The notes below the pieces were generated by a model. The model saw nothing but the letters and a program-made list of their open reading frames with translations, had not been told where the DNA came from and did not search any database. The position numbers and the translations under genes were made by a program. From positions 1 to 37,424 of the IMG/VR virus record IMGVR_UViG_3300028392_000148: DNA of 37,424 bases. One strand, written 5' to 3'. Shown piece after piece: positions 1-8,341 of the stretch (its first letter is position 1; the number at the start of each line of letters is the position of its first letter). The stretch comes from a virus.

Positions 1-162
1 GACCGTATGGATGCGATGGTGTGGGCTATGCATGAGCTAATGGAATCACAGTCCAGTATTATGGGTTTAGCATCACTAGCGAAATTCTGTCCATCATGTA
101 GGATGCCGATCACTCGGTCAGCGACTATCTGCACTTACTGCTCAACACCTTTGGAGAACTAA
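1..162 (+). CDS. Terminase large subunit, C-terminal end only (partial copy)
   Basis: An open frame runs from base 1 to TAA at 160-162 and encodes the last 53 residues of the large terminase. It is the same as the end of the complete gene at 35088-36431; bases 1-119 match 36270-36388 exactly, and base 120 differs silently (TCA versus TCT, Ser). It includes the zinc-ribbon-like tail with two CxxC pairs (CPSC and CTYC). It is partial because the window opens inside the gene, not because the gene is broken. The stop overlaps the next start as TAATG. Confidence 0.9.
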   Translation, partial: DRMDAMVWAMHELMESQSSIMGLASLAKFCPSCRMPITRSATICTYCSTPLEN

Positions 163-372
163 TGGCTTTCATAAATCTGCCACCTAGTTTGCAGGGCATC
201 ATCTCTAACATTGAGAACAGGCTGGCCAAGTTGGAGTTGGGGAAACGCTTTACTTTTCCGAATGTGTCTTCTGATCCGGCTAACCCTAGGAAGGGAGATG
301 CCTGGCTGAATGTGACTAGTAACACACCTAAGTATGTGGATGCGACTGGAGCAGTCAGCACATTCGGTGGTG
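1..372 (+). repeat. Left part of end overlap (matches 36270-36641)
   Basis: This segment is repeated at 36270-36641 at a constant offset of 36269 with only scattered substitutions (for example at base 120 and around 200-210). It covers the end of terL and the first 70 or so codons of the adhesin-like gene. The match stops in the glycine-rich linker, where the two adhesin versions diverge. I infer end overlap of a circular or circularly permuted phage map rather than a true internal duplication. Confidence 0.85.
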
Positions 373-998
373 GCGGAGGTGGTTCACCAGCAACAACTTA
401 TTTTGGGCCACGCTATATTTTAAGTGGTTATTATTATTCGCCTTATTTCTACAATGAGAATTACAACAACATTAACGGAATTCCAGACCAAATAAATTTA
501 ACAATAAATACAATGTATGCAATGCCGTTTATGATTCCATCTAATACAACTGCAACATCTATTTTGATTAGAGGATTAAAAGGTGGAGTTCCTAATCCAA
601 GCGTAAGGTTGGGAATTTATAGCAACAGTAGTGCAGGTCAAGATTATCCTGACGCTAGACTTTTAGACGCTGGTGTTGTGTCTGTAACTAATGCGGTGAC
701 TTGGACAAATTACAGCATTACAATAGGTCAAGCCTTAACTGCAAATACCTTGTATTGGCTTGTAATGGTAAATCAAACAGCGTCGTCCTTTTACTACAAT
801 TTGGGTGCAAGTAAAGAAAATAAAAGTCCATTTATGCCACAAATAACGCTAGCTAATATAAATAGCAGTTTTGATTATGGTAGTCAACAAACAGTTTTGG
901 CTTGGACGCAGACAGGTGTAACTGGTGCATTGCCCGCTAACTTTACTGCAACTAAAACAGAGTCCTATGCGGCACCGTTGATTTGGTTAGGTTTCTAA
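162..998 (+). CDS. Adhesin-like / putative receptor-binding virion protein, allele A
   Basis: This 278-aa protein has three parts. Residues 1-70 are a conserved N-terminus with a short helical stretch (IENRLAKLELGKRF) and a segment ending DATGAVSTFG. Then comes a glycine linker, and then a beta-rich, Asn/Thr/Tyr-rich domain. The N-terminus is nearly identical to the gene at 36431-37216, while the C-terminal domain is only distantly similar (shared RLGIY, DYP and LLDAG). This pattern fits a phage fibre or receptor-binding protein: fixed virion-binding base, variable tip. No enzyme motif is visible. The C-terminal domain is visibly richer in A/T than its neighbours. The start (TAATG with terL) is firm. 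The function is inferred; a head fibre or decoration protein is the alternative. Confidence 0.6.
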   Translation: MAFINLPPSLQGIISNIENRLAKLELGKRFTFPNVSSDPANPRKGDAWLNVTSNTPKYVDATGAVSTFGGGGGGSPATTYFGPRYILSGYYYSPYFYNENYNNINGIPDQINLTINTMYAMPFMIPSNTTATSILIRGLKGGVPNPSVRLGIYSNSSAGQDYPDARLLDAGVVSVTNAVTWTNYSITIGQALTANTLYWLVMVNQTASSFYYNLGASKENKSPFMPQITLANINSSFDYGSQQTVLAWTQTGVTGALPANFTATKTESYAAPLIWLGF

Positions 999-1209
999 TG
1001 GCAATACAAACAATTATTTACGGTGAAGGCGGTTTCTGTGAAACCTGCGATGACACACACGACCATCCACTACACAACATTCTGGAGCAGATAGAAGTAG
1101 CAGATCCAGAACCGACAGCAGAGCAGAGAGCGAAAGAATCGGCCATGGCGAAACTAAGAGCGTTAGGATTAACTGATGAAGAGATACAGGCGATGATTGG
1201 TAAATAATG
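985..1209 (+). repeat. Right part of end overlap (matches 37203-37424)
   Basis: Homology between the two ends resumes at the last codons of the adhesin gene and runs through the small downstream gene to the portal ATG. Bases 1083-1209 are identical to 37298-37424, which is 127 bases and reaches the very last base of the window. Upstream of that, the two copies differ at several positions. An exact 127-base terminal match is what a k-mer assembler can leave at a graph junction (inference). Confidence 0.85.
998..1207 (+). CDS. Small protein with Cys/His-rich N-terminus (possible zinc binding)
   Basis: This 69-aa protein (MAIQTIIYGEGG...) starts at ATG 998 as TAATG with the adhesin gene; an upstream TTG at 983 is less likely. 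Residues about 13-26 contain FCETCDDTHDHPLH, a Cys-x2-Cys followed by several His, which could hold a metal. The second half is helical and ends with LTDEEIQAMIGK, a form typical of short phage head proteins. A second, slightly different copy is at 37216-37422. It sits between the adhesin and portal genes in one operon. The function is unknown; it could be a virion-assembly or fibre-attachment factor. Confidence 0.7.
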   Translation: MAIQTIIYGEGGFCETCDDTHDHPLHNILEQIEVADPEPTAEQRAKESAMAKLRALGLTDEEIQAMIGK

Positions 1210-3087
1210 GGACTACTAGATAACTTTGCCAAGCGTGTGGCAGACCAGATCACCAAAGCATCACCAGATGTTGCACCGATACCTGAGTGGCAGATGCAAC
1301 AGCAACGCTCATACGGTAACACCGTAGCTCTACCCAGAGATCCAAATCTGGCCAATGTGCCTTTCACACCAGGCTTGCCTTTAGTCCCTGGCTCTATCAA
1401 CCCAGTCAGACCTGATGGCAGACCTGACCCACGGCGATACGAATACCAAGTCGCTCAGAACATCAACATCACCGAAACACGGCTCATCCCTTTCAAGACT
1501 CTCAGGGCAGCAGCCGAACAGATAGACATCTTACGCCGATGTGTTGAAGTGATGAAACAGAAGATGGTTGGTCTAGAGTGGGACATCGTTCTCGGTGAAG
1601 ATGCTGTAGAGAAAGTCATGGCAGAGTCAGGTGAGAAGAACCGGATTAGAGCTATGTCTATCGCCAAAGACAAATTCGGTGAAGAGATCTCTAGAGCCAA
1701 GCAGTTTTGGGAAGTGCCAGACCTGAGCAACGGCCTGATCTTCGCTGACTGGCTAAACATGGCTTTAGAAGACATCCTAGTGTTAGATGCCTGGGCTGTA
1801 TGGCCACAGAAGACAGTAGGTGGTGACCTTCGTGGCTTGCAGGTGCTAGATGGCTCTACCATCAAACCTTTGATTGATGATCGTGGTATGCGACCATTAC
1901 CACCACAGCCAGCGTTCCAACAAATCTTGTATGGTTTCCCACGCTCAGAGTTCGCTGCTCCATCTGAAGGTGAAGATGTGGATGGCGAATTCACTAGCGA
2001 TGAACTGCAATACATGATCAGGAATCGCAGAACCACCACCATCTACGGTCTGTCACCAGTAGAGCGAGCATTACCTTTGGCTGACATTTATCTACGCCGT
2101 CAACAATGGATTCGTGCTGAATACACCGATGGCGTGTTACCTGAGCTCATGTTCAAGACTGATGCAAACTTCGGTAACAACCCTGATCTGCTCAGAGCCT
2201 ATGAGAACATCCTGAATGATGATTTGGCTGGTCAGACAGAACAGCGTAAGCGAGCCAGGTTACTACCTGCCGGACTTGACCCTGTGCAGATGGATGGCTA
2301 CGGCGAGAAGTTCAAAGATGTGTTAGATGAGTTCCTTGTGACCAGCATCTGTGGCCATTTCGGTGTCATGCCAACAGAAATTGGTTTCACACCTAAGACT
2401 GGTTTGGGTGGTGCAGGTCATCAGGCTGGTGAAGCCACATCATCTGAAGTGATTGGTTTGATTCCACTATCTCAATGGGTTGGCAGGATGCTGTCCCAAA
2501 TGTCTTATGTGTTCTTAGGTATGCCGAGAGAACTAGAGTTCAAGTTCATGCCATCTGACCGTAATGACTCTCAGGCTTTAGCTCAGACTATGGACAACAA
2601 AGTCCGTGGTGGCCGTATCACTCTCAATGAAGCCAGATCAGAAGAAGGTCTGCCACTCATAGATTCACCGTTAGCAGATCAACCTTTGTTTGTTGCTGGC
2701 TCTGCCGTATTTACTCTCACCGATGATGGTCTGATTCCTGTGACTGGTGGTGGCATAGATTCCAACAATTCTGGTGAAGCATCTGTTGCTGTGCCAACCG
2801 ATTCACAGCAGGAATTACCTGATGAGTCACCAGCAGACACTAGTGGCAAACCTGCCGAACCTGCTCCAGCAGAAGATGTTGATCAGAGTGAAGAAAGCCT
2901 GGACTTGATGGCACACAAAGCGGCCATTCAGGAATCTAAGGCTTTCATACGCTGGCTAAGAAAGTCACCAACCAGACCATTCACATTCACATCCATGCCA
3001 TCCACCTACGCTGAAACTCTAAACAAGTTCGTGGCACTAGGTGACTTTGATGGTGCTAGATGGTTTGCAGAGCGATACATCTCATGA
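1207..3087 (+). CDS. Portal protein
   Basis: This 626-aa protein should form the dodecameric portal ring at the capsid vertex through which terminase pumps DNA. It follows terL and precedes a MuF-type head protein, protease and capsid protein, the classic order. The sequence shows portal-type features: an N-terminal arm, a long alpha/beta region (for example KTLRAAAEQIDILRRCVEV), a stem-like segment ending near FRMPREL-type residues, and a low-complexity acidic/Pro/Ser tail around residues 530-575. There are no catalytic motifs, as expected. The start ATG at 1207 overlaps the upstream stop. Confidence rests on position plus family resemblance. Confidence 0.88.
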   Translation: MGLLDNFAKRVADQITKASPDVAPIPEWQMQQQRSYGNTVALPRDPNLANVPFTPGLPLVPGSINPVRPDGRPDPRRYEYQVAQNINITETRLIPFKTLRAAAEQIDILRRCVEVMKQKMVGLEWDIVLGEDAVEKVMAESGEKNRIRAMSIAKDKFGEEISRAKQFWEVPDLSNGLIFADWLNMALEDILVLDAWAVWPQKTVGGDLRGLQVLDGSTIKPLIDDRGMRPLPPQPAFQQILYGFPRSEFAAPSEGEDVDGEFTSDELQYMIRNRRTTTIYGLSPVERALPLADIYLRRQQWIRAEYTDGVLPELMFKTDANFGNNPDLLRAYENILNDDLAGQTEQRKRARLLPAGLDPVQMDGYGEKFKDVLDEFLVTSICGHFGVMPTEIGFTPKTGLGGAGHQAGEATSSEVIGLIPLSQWVGRMLSQMSYVFLGMPRELEFKFMPSDRNDSQALAQTMDNKVRGGRITLNEARSEEGLPLIDSPLADQPLFVAGSAVFTLTDDGLIPVTGGGIDSNNSGEASVAVPTDSQQELPDESPADTSGKPAEPAPAEDVDQSEESLDLMAHKAAIQESKAFIRWLRKSPTRPFTFTSMPSTYAETLNKFVALGDFDGARWFAERYIS

Positions 3088-4334
3088 CCTTCTGGCATCG
3101 GGTAGATGGAGCTCTGACTAGGACATCAGCCAGATACTCTACAGATCTCAGAGATGCTCTAGTCAAATCCATTGACATTCAGAAGATTGTTGATGACTGG
3201 ACAGCCACACATCCAGCCGGTGGAGAAACCACGCCACAACAGGCCAGAGAATGGGCGAGCATTCATGTTCGCTTTACTGATCAGGATGTGCTGACTGCTC
3301 TCCGAAACATTTACGGTGCAGGATACCTGTTAGGGTCAGATTCGGCTCAGGCTGCTGTAGCGTTTCAGCGACTGAAGAAAGCATCCAGCAATGATGACAT
3401 CTTTGGCAAACTACAGATTGACTGGAATACATGGACACCAGGTGGCAATCTGGGTGAAGTGCTAGTCAGGCCTAAAGGTGGTTTACAAGCGTTGCTAGAT
3501 AAAGCCAACGCCACTATCAGGGGATTGAATGCCACCACTATCAACAGGATTGGCACAAGGCTTGCTGATGCTTTGAAGACTGGTGCATCAGGTGCAGAGT
3601 TAGGTAAGAATTTGGAAGACATTGTGGGTGATCCTGTGCGAGCCTATACGATAGCCAACACCGAGATGAAGCGAGCCATGTCTAATGGAGCGATGGACAA
3701 CTACCGTGATCTGGGTGTGGAGAAGATGGAATGGTCTGCTCTAGATCCATGCGATTTGTGTGCAGAGTTTGATGGACAGCAGAGAGCTATCGGTGAAGAG
3801 TTTGGGGAAGATGTGACAGAGCCACCGGCTCACACTAACTGCCGATGCACAGTCATGCCTGTGCCACAGTTCACAGGTGAAGATGACAGTAGTGACGATG
3901 AAGAATCTGACTCTATTGAGATGTCTGCTCACATTGAGAAAGGTGTGCCAGGGCCGTGGGAAGTGGCCAGAGCATTGAGCCGTCTAGAAGTGCTACCTAA
4001 TCCAGCACATCCAGAACTAGATAATCCGTTGAAGTTTGTAGAGTCACCGTGGCAGGTTGTGCCTGTGCCTACTGTTGATCCGAACCTGTGGGATGATGCG
4101 ACTGTTGAAGTGCATGACCTAGATGAGCTCTATGCAACAGATCAATGGTTGAAGCGTAAGAAGATAGCGAAACACATTGAAGCGATGGGTCAGGCTATAA
4201 CACCGTTTAGATCTCTGCCACTTATCGCCATAGTAAATGAGCAGAGTATCATTATTGATGGGCATCACCGTTTGATGGCTGTCTGGCTTTTGGGTCAGCA
4301 ATCATCGGCAGCATACACAATCAGGATTGGATAG
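3084..4334 (+). CDS. MuF-type head morphogenesis protein fused to a ParB-like domain
   Basis: This is a minor capsid/head morphogenesis protein of 416 aa. I chose ATG 3084 because it forms ATGA with the portal stop; an in-frame ATG at 3060 is possible. The MuF signature is at residues about 222-256: LDPCDLC followed by PPAHTNCRC, the usual Cys/His cluster. After an acidic Asp/Ser linker, residues about 330-416 form a second domain with the sequence IIIDGHHRLMA, matching the DGHHR motif of ParB/sulfiredoxin-like folds. MuF proteins often carry variable C-terminal domains that may be delivered with the genome; ParB-like domains can act as nucleases or NTP-dependent clamps. Whether this one is active is unknown. 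Confidence 0.85.
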   Translation: MTFWHRVDGALTRTSARYSTDLRDALVKSIDIQKIVDDWTATHPAGGETTPQQAREWASIHVRFTDQDVLTALRNIYGAGYLLGSDSAQAAVAFQRLKKASSNDDIFGKLQIDWNTWTPGGNLGEVLVRPKGGLQALLDKANATIRGLNATTINRIGTRLADALKTGASGAELGKNLEDIVGDPVRAYTIANTEMKRAMSNGAMDNYRDLGVEKMEWSALDPCDLCAEFDGQQRAIGEEFGEDVTEPPAHTNCRCTVMPVPQFTGEDDSSDDEESDSIEMSAHIEKGVPGPWEVARALSRLEVLPNPAHPELDNPLKFVESPWQVVPVPTVDPNLWDDATVEVHDLDELYATDQWLKRKKIAKHIEAMGQAITPFRSLPLIAIVNEQSIIIDGHHRLMAVWLLGQQSSAAYTIRIG

Positions 4335-4336
4335 TC

Positions 4337-4612
4337 ATGGCTCTAATACACATCAACACTCAGGTAGGCACTACATCAAATCTATTGGTGAAAGTGAATC
4401 CTGGTGTTCAACAGACTGCTGTGCAGATTTACAACAACACAGGTGCAACCATCTATCTAGGTGACAAGTCCATCACAGCCACAGGTGCGACTATCGGTAA
4501 CGCTTTGGCTACAGGATCATCTGTCCAGATTTGGTTGTGTGCAAATGATGAGCTATACGCCATCTGTGCTACATCACCATCAGGCTATGTGTCTGCTATC
4601 TACTCAGGTTAA
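4337..4612 (+). CDS. Small beta-rich head protein (possible decoration protein)
   Basis: This 91-aa protein starts just after the MuF gene. The sequence is rich in Thr, Gly and Ile with alternating hydrophobic residues (for example TAVQIYNNTGATIYLG and SSVQIWLCANDELYAI), so I expect a compact beta barrel or sandwich. There is no signal peptide or membrane segment. Its place between MuF and the prohead protease suggests a virion role such as capsid decoration or fibre. I do not recognise a specific family. Confidence 0.6.
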   Translation: MALIHINTQVGTTSNLLVKVNPGVQQTAVQIYNNTGATIYLGDKSITATGATIGNALATGSSVQIWLCANDELYAICATSPSGYVSAIYSG

Positions 4613-4622
4613 GGTTTAGATA

Positions 4623-6359
4623 GTGAGTTTCAAGCCACCATCAGAAGTGCAGTCAAATGCCAAACGGGGATTAGAGCTCAGAGCCAAACACAACCGTGGT
4701 GGCACAGAAGTGGGTGTGGCCAGAGCCAGAGATTTATCTAATGGCACATCGGTATCGCTAGACACCATCCAACGGATGAATTCCTACTTTGCCAGACACG
4801 AAGTGGATAAGAAAGGCGAAGGTTGGGGAGTTGATTCAGCCGGATACATCGCCTGGCTGTTGTGGGGTGGAGATGCCGGATGGTCATGGGCTAAAGGTAT
4901 CCTTAGAGATGAAGAGAAGAAAGACAAAACAACAATGAGTGATTTCGCAACCAGTTATGCAGCCATCATCAAACAAGAGAAACAGGAAGATGGCACTCTA
5001 AAGGTTTACGGTAAGGCAACCGATGACAGCCTAGACATAGACAATCAGATCTGTGATGAGTCCTGGCTGAAGAGAGCCATGCCTGACTGGTTTCAGTCTG
5101 GTGGCAATGTGCGAGAACAGCACAGCAACATCGCTGCTGGTGTAGCCACAGACTACGAATCTAAAGCCGATGGACACTACATCACAGCACTAGTGGTTGA
5201 TCCGGTGAGTGTGAAGAAAGTAGAAACTGGTGTTCTAAAGGGTTTCAGTATCGGCATTAGAGCTCCACGCCTAATCAGAGATGAGAAGGCTGTGAATGGC
5301 CGTATCGTTGATGGACAGATCATTGAAGTGTCATTGGTTGATAGACCTGCGAACCCTAACGCTAAACTAATGTTAGCCAAAGCATCACAGTCAGGAGAAC
5401 TTATGGCAGTATCACAGACTAGCGTTCCATCACCAGCAGATGTGGCTCGCTTAATTGTTAAGAGCGATGACTCTATTGAAGAGAGTGTCACAGATGCACC
5501 AGCGACTGAAGAAGTAGTTGCTGATCAGGAAGCAGTAGTTGAAGAAATCGTTTCAGAGCCTGTTGCAGAAGTAGTGGCAGATGAGCCGATAGCAGAACCT
5601 GAATTATCTGAAGAAGATGTCCAGGCTGTTGAACTAATCAACGAAGTAAAGAGCATCCTGCCTACTCTAGTCAAATACGATCAGGCCACATTTGAGCGAG
5701 CCAGAGATGCACTATCTGATCTCATCATTGTTGAAGCGACAGAGCAGAAACAAGGCAGCGATGAGCGTGACAGCATCAAAGAGCTATTGCAGTCCATCAA
5801 GCATCTGTTCCATTGGTATGCAGGTGAAGTCGCTGAAGGTGAAGTTGTTTCACCAGATCCAGCCATCGTTGGAGATGATGCTGATGACATTTACATGGCA
5901 GCAGATAGTGAAGTCACTTGTATGTGTAAGTGTGACAAGTGTGCAGACTCTAAGGGATGCGATTTAGAAGATTGCAAATGTGACATGAGCAAATCTGTCA
6001 CAGCAGAACTAAACTTGACTACTGATGAAGGCGTGGTTGCTAACATCGTAGAGAAAGCGGTGGCACAAGCCAGAGTCGCTGTTACTGAAGAGATTGCATC
6101 TCTGCAATCTGCATTAAAGGCAGAGCAAGAGAAAGCAATTCAGTTGCAGGGTGATCTGGAAACCGCTCAGAAGGCAGTAGTCGCTGGTGGGCCGAAACGC
6201 TCTACCATCACAACCAAATCAAATGACTCATCAGAACTTCTAACCAAGTCTGCTGAGTATCTAATCAAAGCTAAGAACACGGCAGACCCTGTGCTGGCAC
6301 AAGGCTATCGTGACCTGGCTAAAGACCTTCGCAAACAAGCGGAGAAAGGTAAACAATGA
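4623..6359 (+). CDS. Prohead protease fused to scaffold-like region, with Cys cluster
   Basis: This 578-aa protein starts at GTG 4623. Residues 1-98 are a helical, Trp/Gly-rich N-terminal domain (NAKRGLELRAKHNRGG ... YIAWLLWGGDAGW). Residues about 100-250 resemble HK97/XkdF-type prohead proteases: a candidate His near residue 165 (REQHS), a candidate Ser near 209 (KGFSIGIRA), and the conserved EVSLVDRPANP. The rest looks like a scaffold: an acidic Val/Glu/Ala-rich stretch (about 285-330), helices, and a coiled coil (about 480-525). Residues 433-453 hold seven cysteines (C433, 435, 437, 440, 446, 451, 453), unusual for a scaffold. It lies directly before, and overlaps, the capsid gene. It should cleave itself and capsid arms during maturation. 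Confidence 0.82.
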   Translation: MSFKPPSEVQSNAKRGLELRAKHNRGGTEVGVARARDLSNGTSVSLDTIQRMNSYFARHEVDKKGEGWGVDSAGYIAWLLWGGDAGWSWAKGILRDEEKKDKTTMSDFATSYAAIIKQEKQEDGTLKVYGKATDDSLDIDNQICDESWLKRAMPDWFQSGGNVREQHSNIAAGVATDYESKADGHYITALVVDPVSVKKVETGVLKGFSIGIRAPRLIRDEKAVNGRIVDGQIIEVSLVDRPANPNAKLMLAKASQSGELMAVSQTSVPSPADVARLIVKSDDSIEESVTDAPATEEVVADQEAVVEEIVSEPVAEVVADEPIAEPELSEEDVQAVELINEVKSILPTLVKYDQATFERARDALSDLIIVEATEQKQGSDERDSIKELLQSIKHLFHWYAGEVAEGEVVSPDPAIVGDDADDIYMAADSEVTCMCKCDKCADSKGCDLEDCKCDMSKSVTAELNLTTDEGVVANIVEKAVAQARVAVTEEIASLQSALKAEQEKAIQLQGDLETAQKAVVAGGPKRSTITTKSNDSSELLTKSAEYLIKAKNTADPVLAQGYRDLAKDLRKQAEKGKQ

Positions 6360-7999
6360 ACACTCCAAAGGCTTCAGACCTTTTCGGTGATGCCACATCA
6401 CCTAAGAAGGCCGCTCAACTACATGAAGAGTATGTAGCAGAGCTAAACAAGTCGCTTGCTAACCCAAGCAATGTTCCTGGTCAAGCACCTATGGCTGATC
6501 CAATGTCACAGATTGAATCACTAGTAGCAAACAAGTCACTATCTGCTGAAGCAGTAGGTGCATTGAATGTTGCTCTATCTGCACAGCGATCAGCATCAGC
6601 AGACATGATCAAGGACATCACACTAACCAACCCACTATCCAGCTCATTCGCAGCGTTTGACCTTGAAGCACCAGCCAAGTTGCTGACTCCAAGACCAACA
6701 CCGCTTCGTAACAAGATTGCTCGCAAGAAGGGTGTAGGAACATCACACCGTATCAAGAGAATCACCGGATACACAGGAACTGGCACAGGCGGTCAGGGTA
6801 ACATCTGGCCTGGTATTACTGAAACCACAACCAACACCTTTGGTTCAATCGCTTTTGAGCGTGGCCCAAAGATCAGCTTTACTGCTGACGATGTTGTGAC
6901 ACCATACTTCAGTTACTCACTATCTGACAGCGTTTCATTTGACGCTAACTTCTCAGGTTTGGGTTACCAGGATCTACGCCAGCTATCATCTACCAGCACC
7001 TTGTATGCAACCATGTTGATGGAAGAAAGACAACTTCTATTCAGCCGTGGAACAGCATCAGGTCTATCAGGTGCATTGGCCGCTCCAACCGTGACTCTAG
7101 GTGCAAGATCAGCAGCAGCAGGTGAAACTGCACTTGGTGCAGCCACTTACTATGTTTACGCAACCAGCGATGCAGGTGCTTTCGGTGAGTCTGTTCTTTC
7201 AACAGTCGCATCTCAGGCAGTCACATCAGGTCAGGTTCTGACCATTGCTGTGAACAATGTTTCTGGATCTCTAGCAACCAAGGTCTATGTTGGAACTGCT
7301 ACAGGTGCAGCAAACGCTCACTATGTTGGTCGCATTACTTCATTGGGTGGTGTTCTTCAGGGAGCAGCATCTCTAGTGAACACAAATGACAACCTAGTGT
7401 TCAACACAACCGGAACTCTAGCATCTACTATCTCAGCAGACACATCAGCATACTCAACTGGGTATGACGGTATCTTGGCTCAGATTTTCGCTGGTGGAAC
7501 AGTAAATGAGATTAACTCTCAGTTCTCTACTGCCAACCCAGGTGCAGAATTCCAGACCGTATTCAGCACTCTATACGACAGCGTAAAGGCTGACCCAGAT
7601 GAGATTCTTCTCAATGGATCAGACCGTAAGCAGTTGTCTGATGCAATCAAGAACGGTTCAACCGCTAACTACCGTCTAAACCTAACTCAGTCAGAAACTG
7701 GTGACTATGTAGGTGGAGCAGTAATTGGTGGTCTGCACAACGAGATCACAGGCAAACTTGTTGATCTAACTGTTCACCCATGGTTGACTCAGGGTGTAGC
7801 TCCAGTCTTGTCATACACACTACCTATTCCTGACACCGAAGTGTCTGATGTTTGGGCTGTTGTGAATGTTCAGGACTACATGGGAATCCAATGGCCTGTT
7901 ACTCAGTTCGCCTACGAATTCTCAACTTACTACCGTGGAACATTTGTTGGATACGCTCCAGCATGGAACGGTTTAGTAACTGGTATCAAGTCAGCCTAA
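6356..7999 (+). CDS. Major capsid protein, HK97-fold, with Ig/FN3-like insertion
   Basis: This 547-aa protein overlaps the protease gene by ATGA. Residues 1-105 are helical, like a delta or scaffolding arm. Residues about 110-240 and 355-547 show the capsid pattern (for example TPRPTPLRNKIARKKG and FQTVFSTLYDSVKADPDEILLNG). Residues about 242-352 are a separate beta-rich module (YYVYATSDAGAFGES, KVYVGTATG) that resembles FN3/Ig-like surface domains inserted in capsid loops. It is followed by a clear terminator, fitting strong expression. An HK97-like fold is inferred from the neighbours and sequence style. Confidence 0.9.
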   Translation: MNTPKASDLFGDATSPKKAAQLHEEYVAELNKSLANPSNVPGQAPMADPMSQIESLVANKSLSAEAVGALNVALSAQRSASADMIKDITLTNPLSSSFAAFDLEAPAKLLTPRPTPLRNKIARKKGVGTSHRIKRITGYTGTGTGGQGNIWPGITETTTNTFGSIAFERGPKISFTADDVVTPYFSYSLSDSVSFDANFSGLGYQDLRQLSSTSTLYATMLMEERQLLFSRGTASGLSGALAAPTVTLGARSAAAGETALGAATYYVYATSDAGAFGESVLSTVASQAVTSGQVLTIAVNNVSGSLATKVYVGTATGAANAHYVGRITSLGGVLQGAASLVNTNDNLVFNTTGTLASTISADTSAYSTGYDGILAQIFAGGTVNEINSQFSTANPGAEFQTVFSTLYDSVKADPDEILLNGSDRKQLSDAIKNGSTANYRLNLTQSETGDYVGGAVIGGLHNEITGKLVDLTVHPWLTQGVAPVLSYTLPIPDTEVSDVWAVVNVQDYMGIQWPVTQFAYEFSTYYRGTFVGYAPAWNGLVTGIKSA

Positions 8000-8017
8000 T
8001 CGCTGATCAGGTTCGGG

Positions 8018-8056
8018 AAGGTGGGGATGTGCCTGATGGTGCATCTCCACCTTTCT
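8018..8056 (+). terminator. Rho-independent terminator after the capsid gene
   Basis: A stem of AAGGTGGGGATG (8018-8029) pairs with CATCTCCACCTT (8042-8053) over 12 bp with one G-U pair. The stem can be extended by three weaker inner pairs, and TTTCT follows. It begins 18 bases after the capsid stop. It may partly end transcription, setting the capsid level above the connector and tail genes. Confidence 0.75.
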
Positions 8057-8077
8057 AACTAACAGGAAGGTAATTTC

Positions 8078-8341
8078 ATGGAGCGACTATTAGTTCCAAA
8101 TGATGGTGTCAAAGGTATTGATGTGACCACAGAGCGTGGGACTATTAAATACGATGCTGATGCTACTGGTGCAGTTCATGTTGATAACCCTAAACACATC
8201 AGGCAGATGGTTTCTGAAGGTTTCACAAGGGCCACAGGTGTCTTCGGTTTCGGATCAGCAGGGACACCTTGCACCGGTTGTGGTTTCGCTAGTGTATTCA
8301 CCAAATACACTTGTCCTAAGTGTGGAGTAGAGAATGGCTAA
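8078..8341 (+). CDS. Small zinc-ribbon head protein
   Basis: This 87-aa protein has a beta-type N-terminal half and a C-terminal ribbon with two CxxC pairs (PCTGCGF at about residues 64-68, TCPKCG at about 80-84). The start ATG 8078 is preceded by AGGAAGG. Small proteins of this kind are common between capsid and adaptor genes in actinobacterial phages, but I know of no firm function; a capsid-associated or connector role is plausible. It overlaps the adaptor gene by 8 bases. Confidence 0.72.
   Translation: MERLLVPNDGVKGIDVTTERGTIKYDADATGAVHVDNPKHIRQMVSEGFTRATGVFGFGSAGTPCTGCGFASVFTKYTCPKCGVENG

Noticed and set aside
125-361. Open frames on the minus strand throughout the window
   Set aside because: They lie opposite strong + strand genes, lack ribosome sites and coupling, and their sequences show no recognisable folds; they are shadows of the real genes.
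162-998. Diversity-generating retroelement acting on the adhesin gene
   Set aside because: The gene varies, but there is no reverse transcriptase, template repeat or accessory gene in the window, and the differences between the two copies are whole-domain divergence, not adenine-specific substitutions.
5692-5967. 91-aa frame inside the protease-scaffold gene
   Set aside because: It is an out-of-frame shadow within a continuous coding region; no ribosome site or motif.
7852-8058. 68-aa frame across the end of the capsid gene
   Set aside because: It runs out of frame through conserved capsid sequence and through the terminator stem, with no ribosome site.
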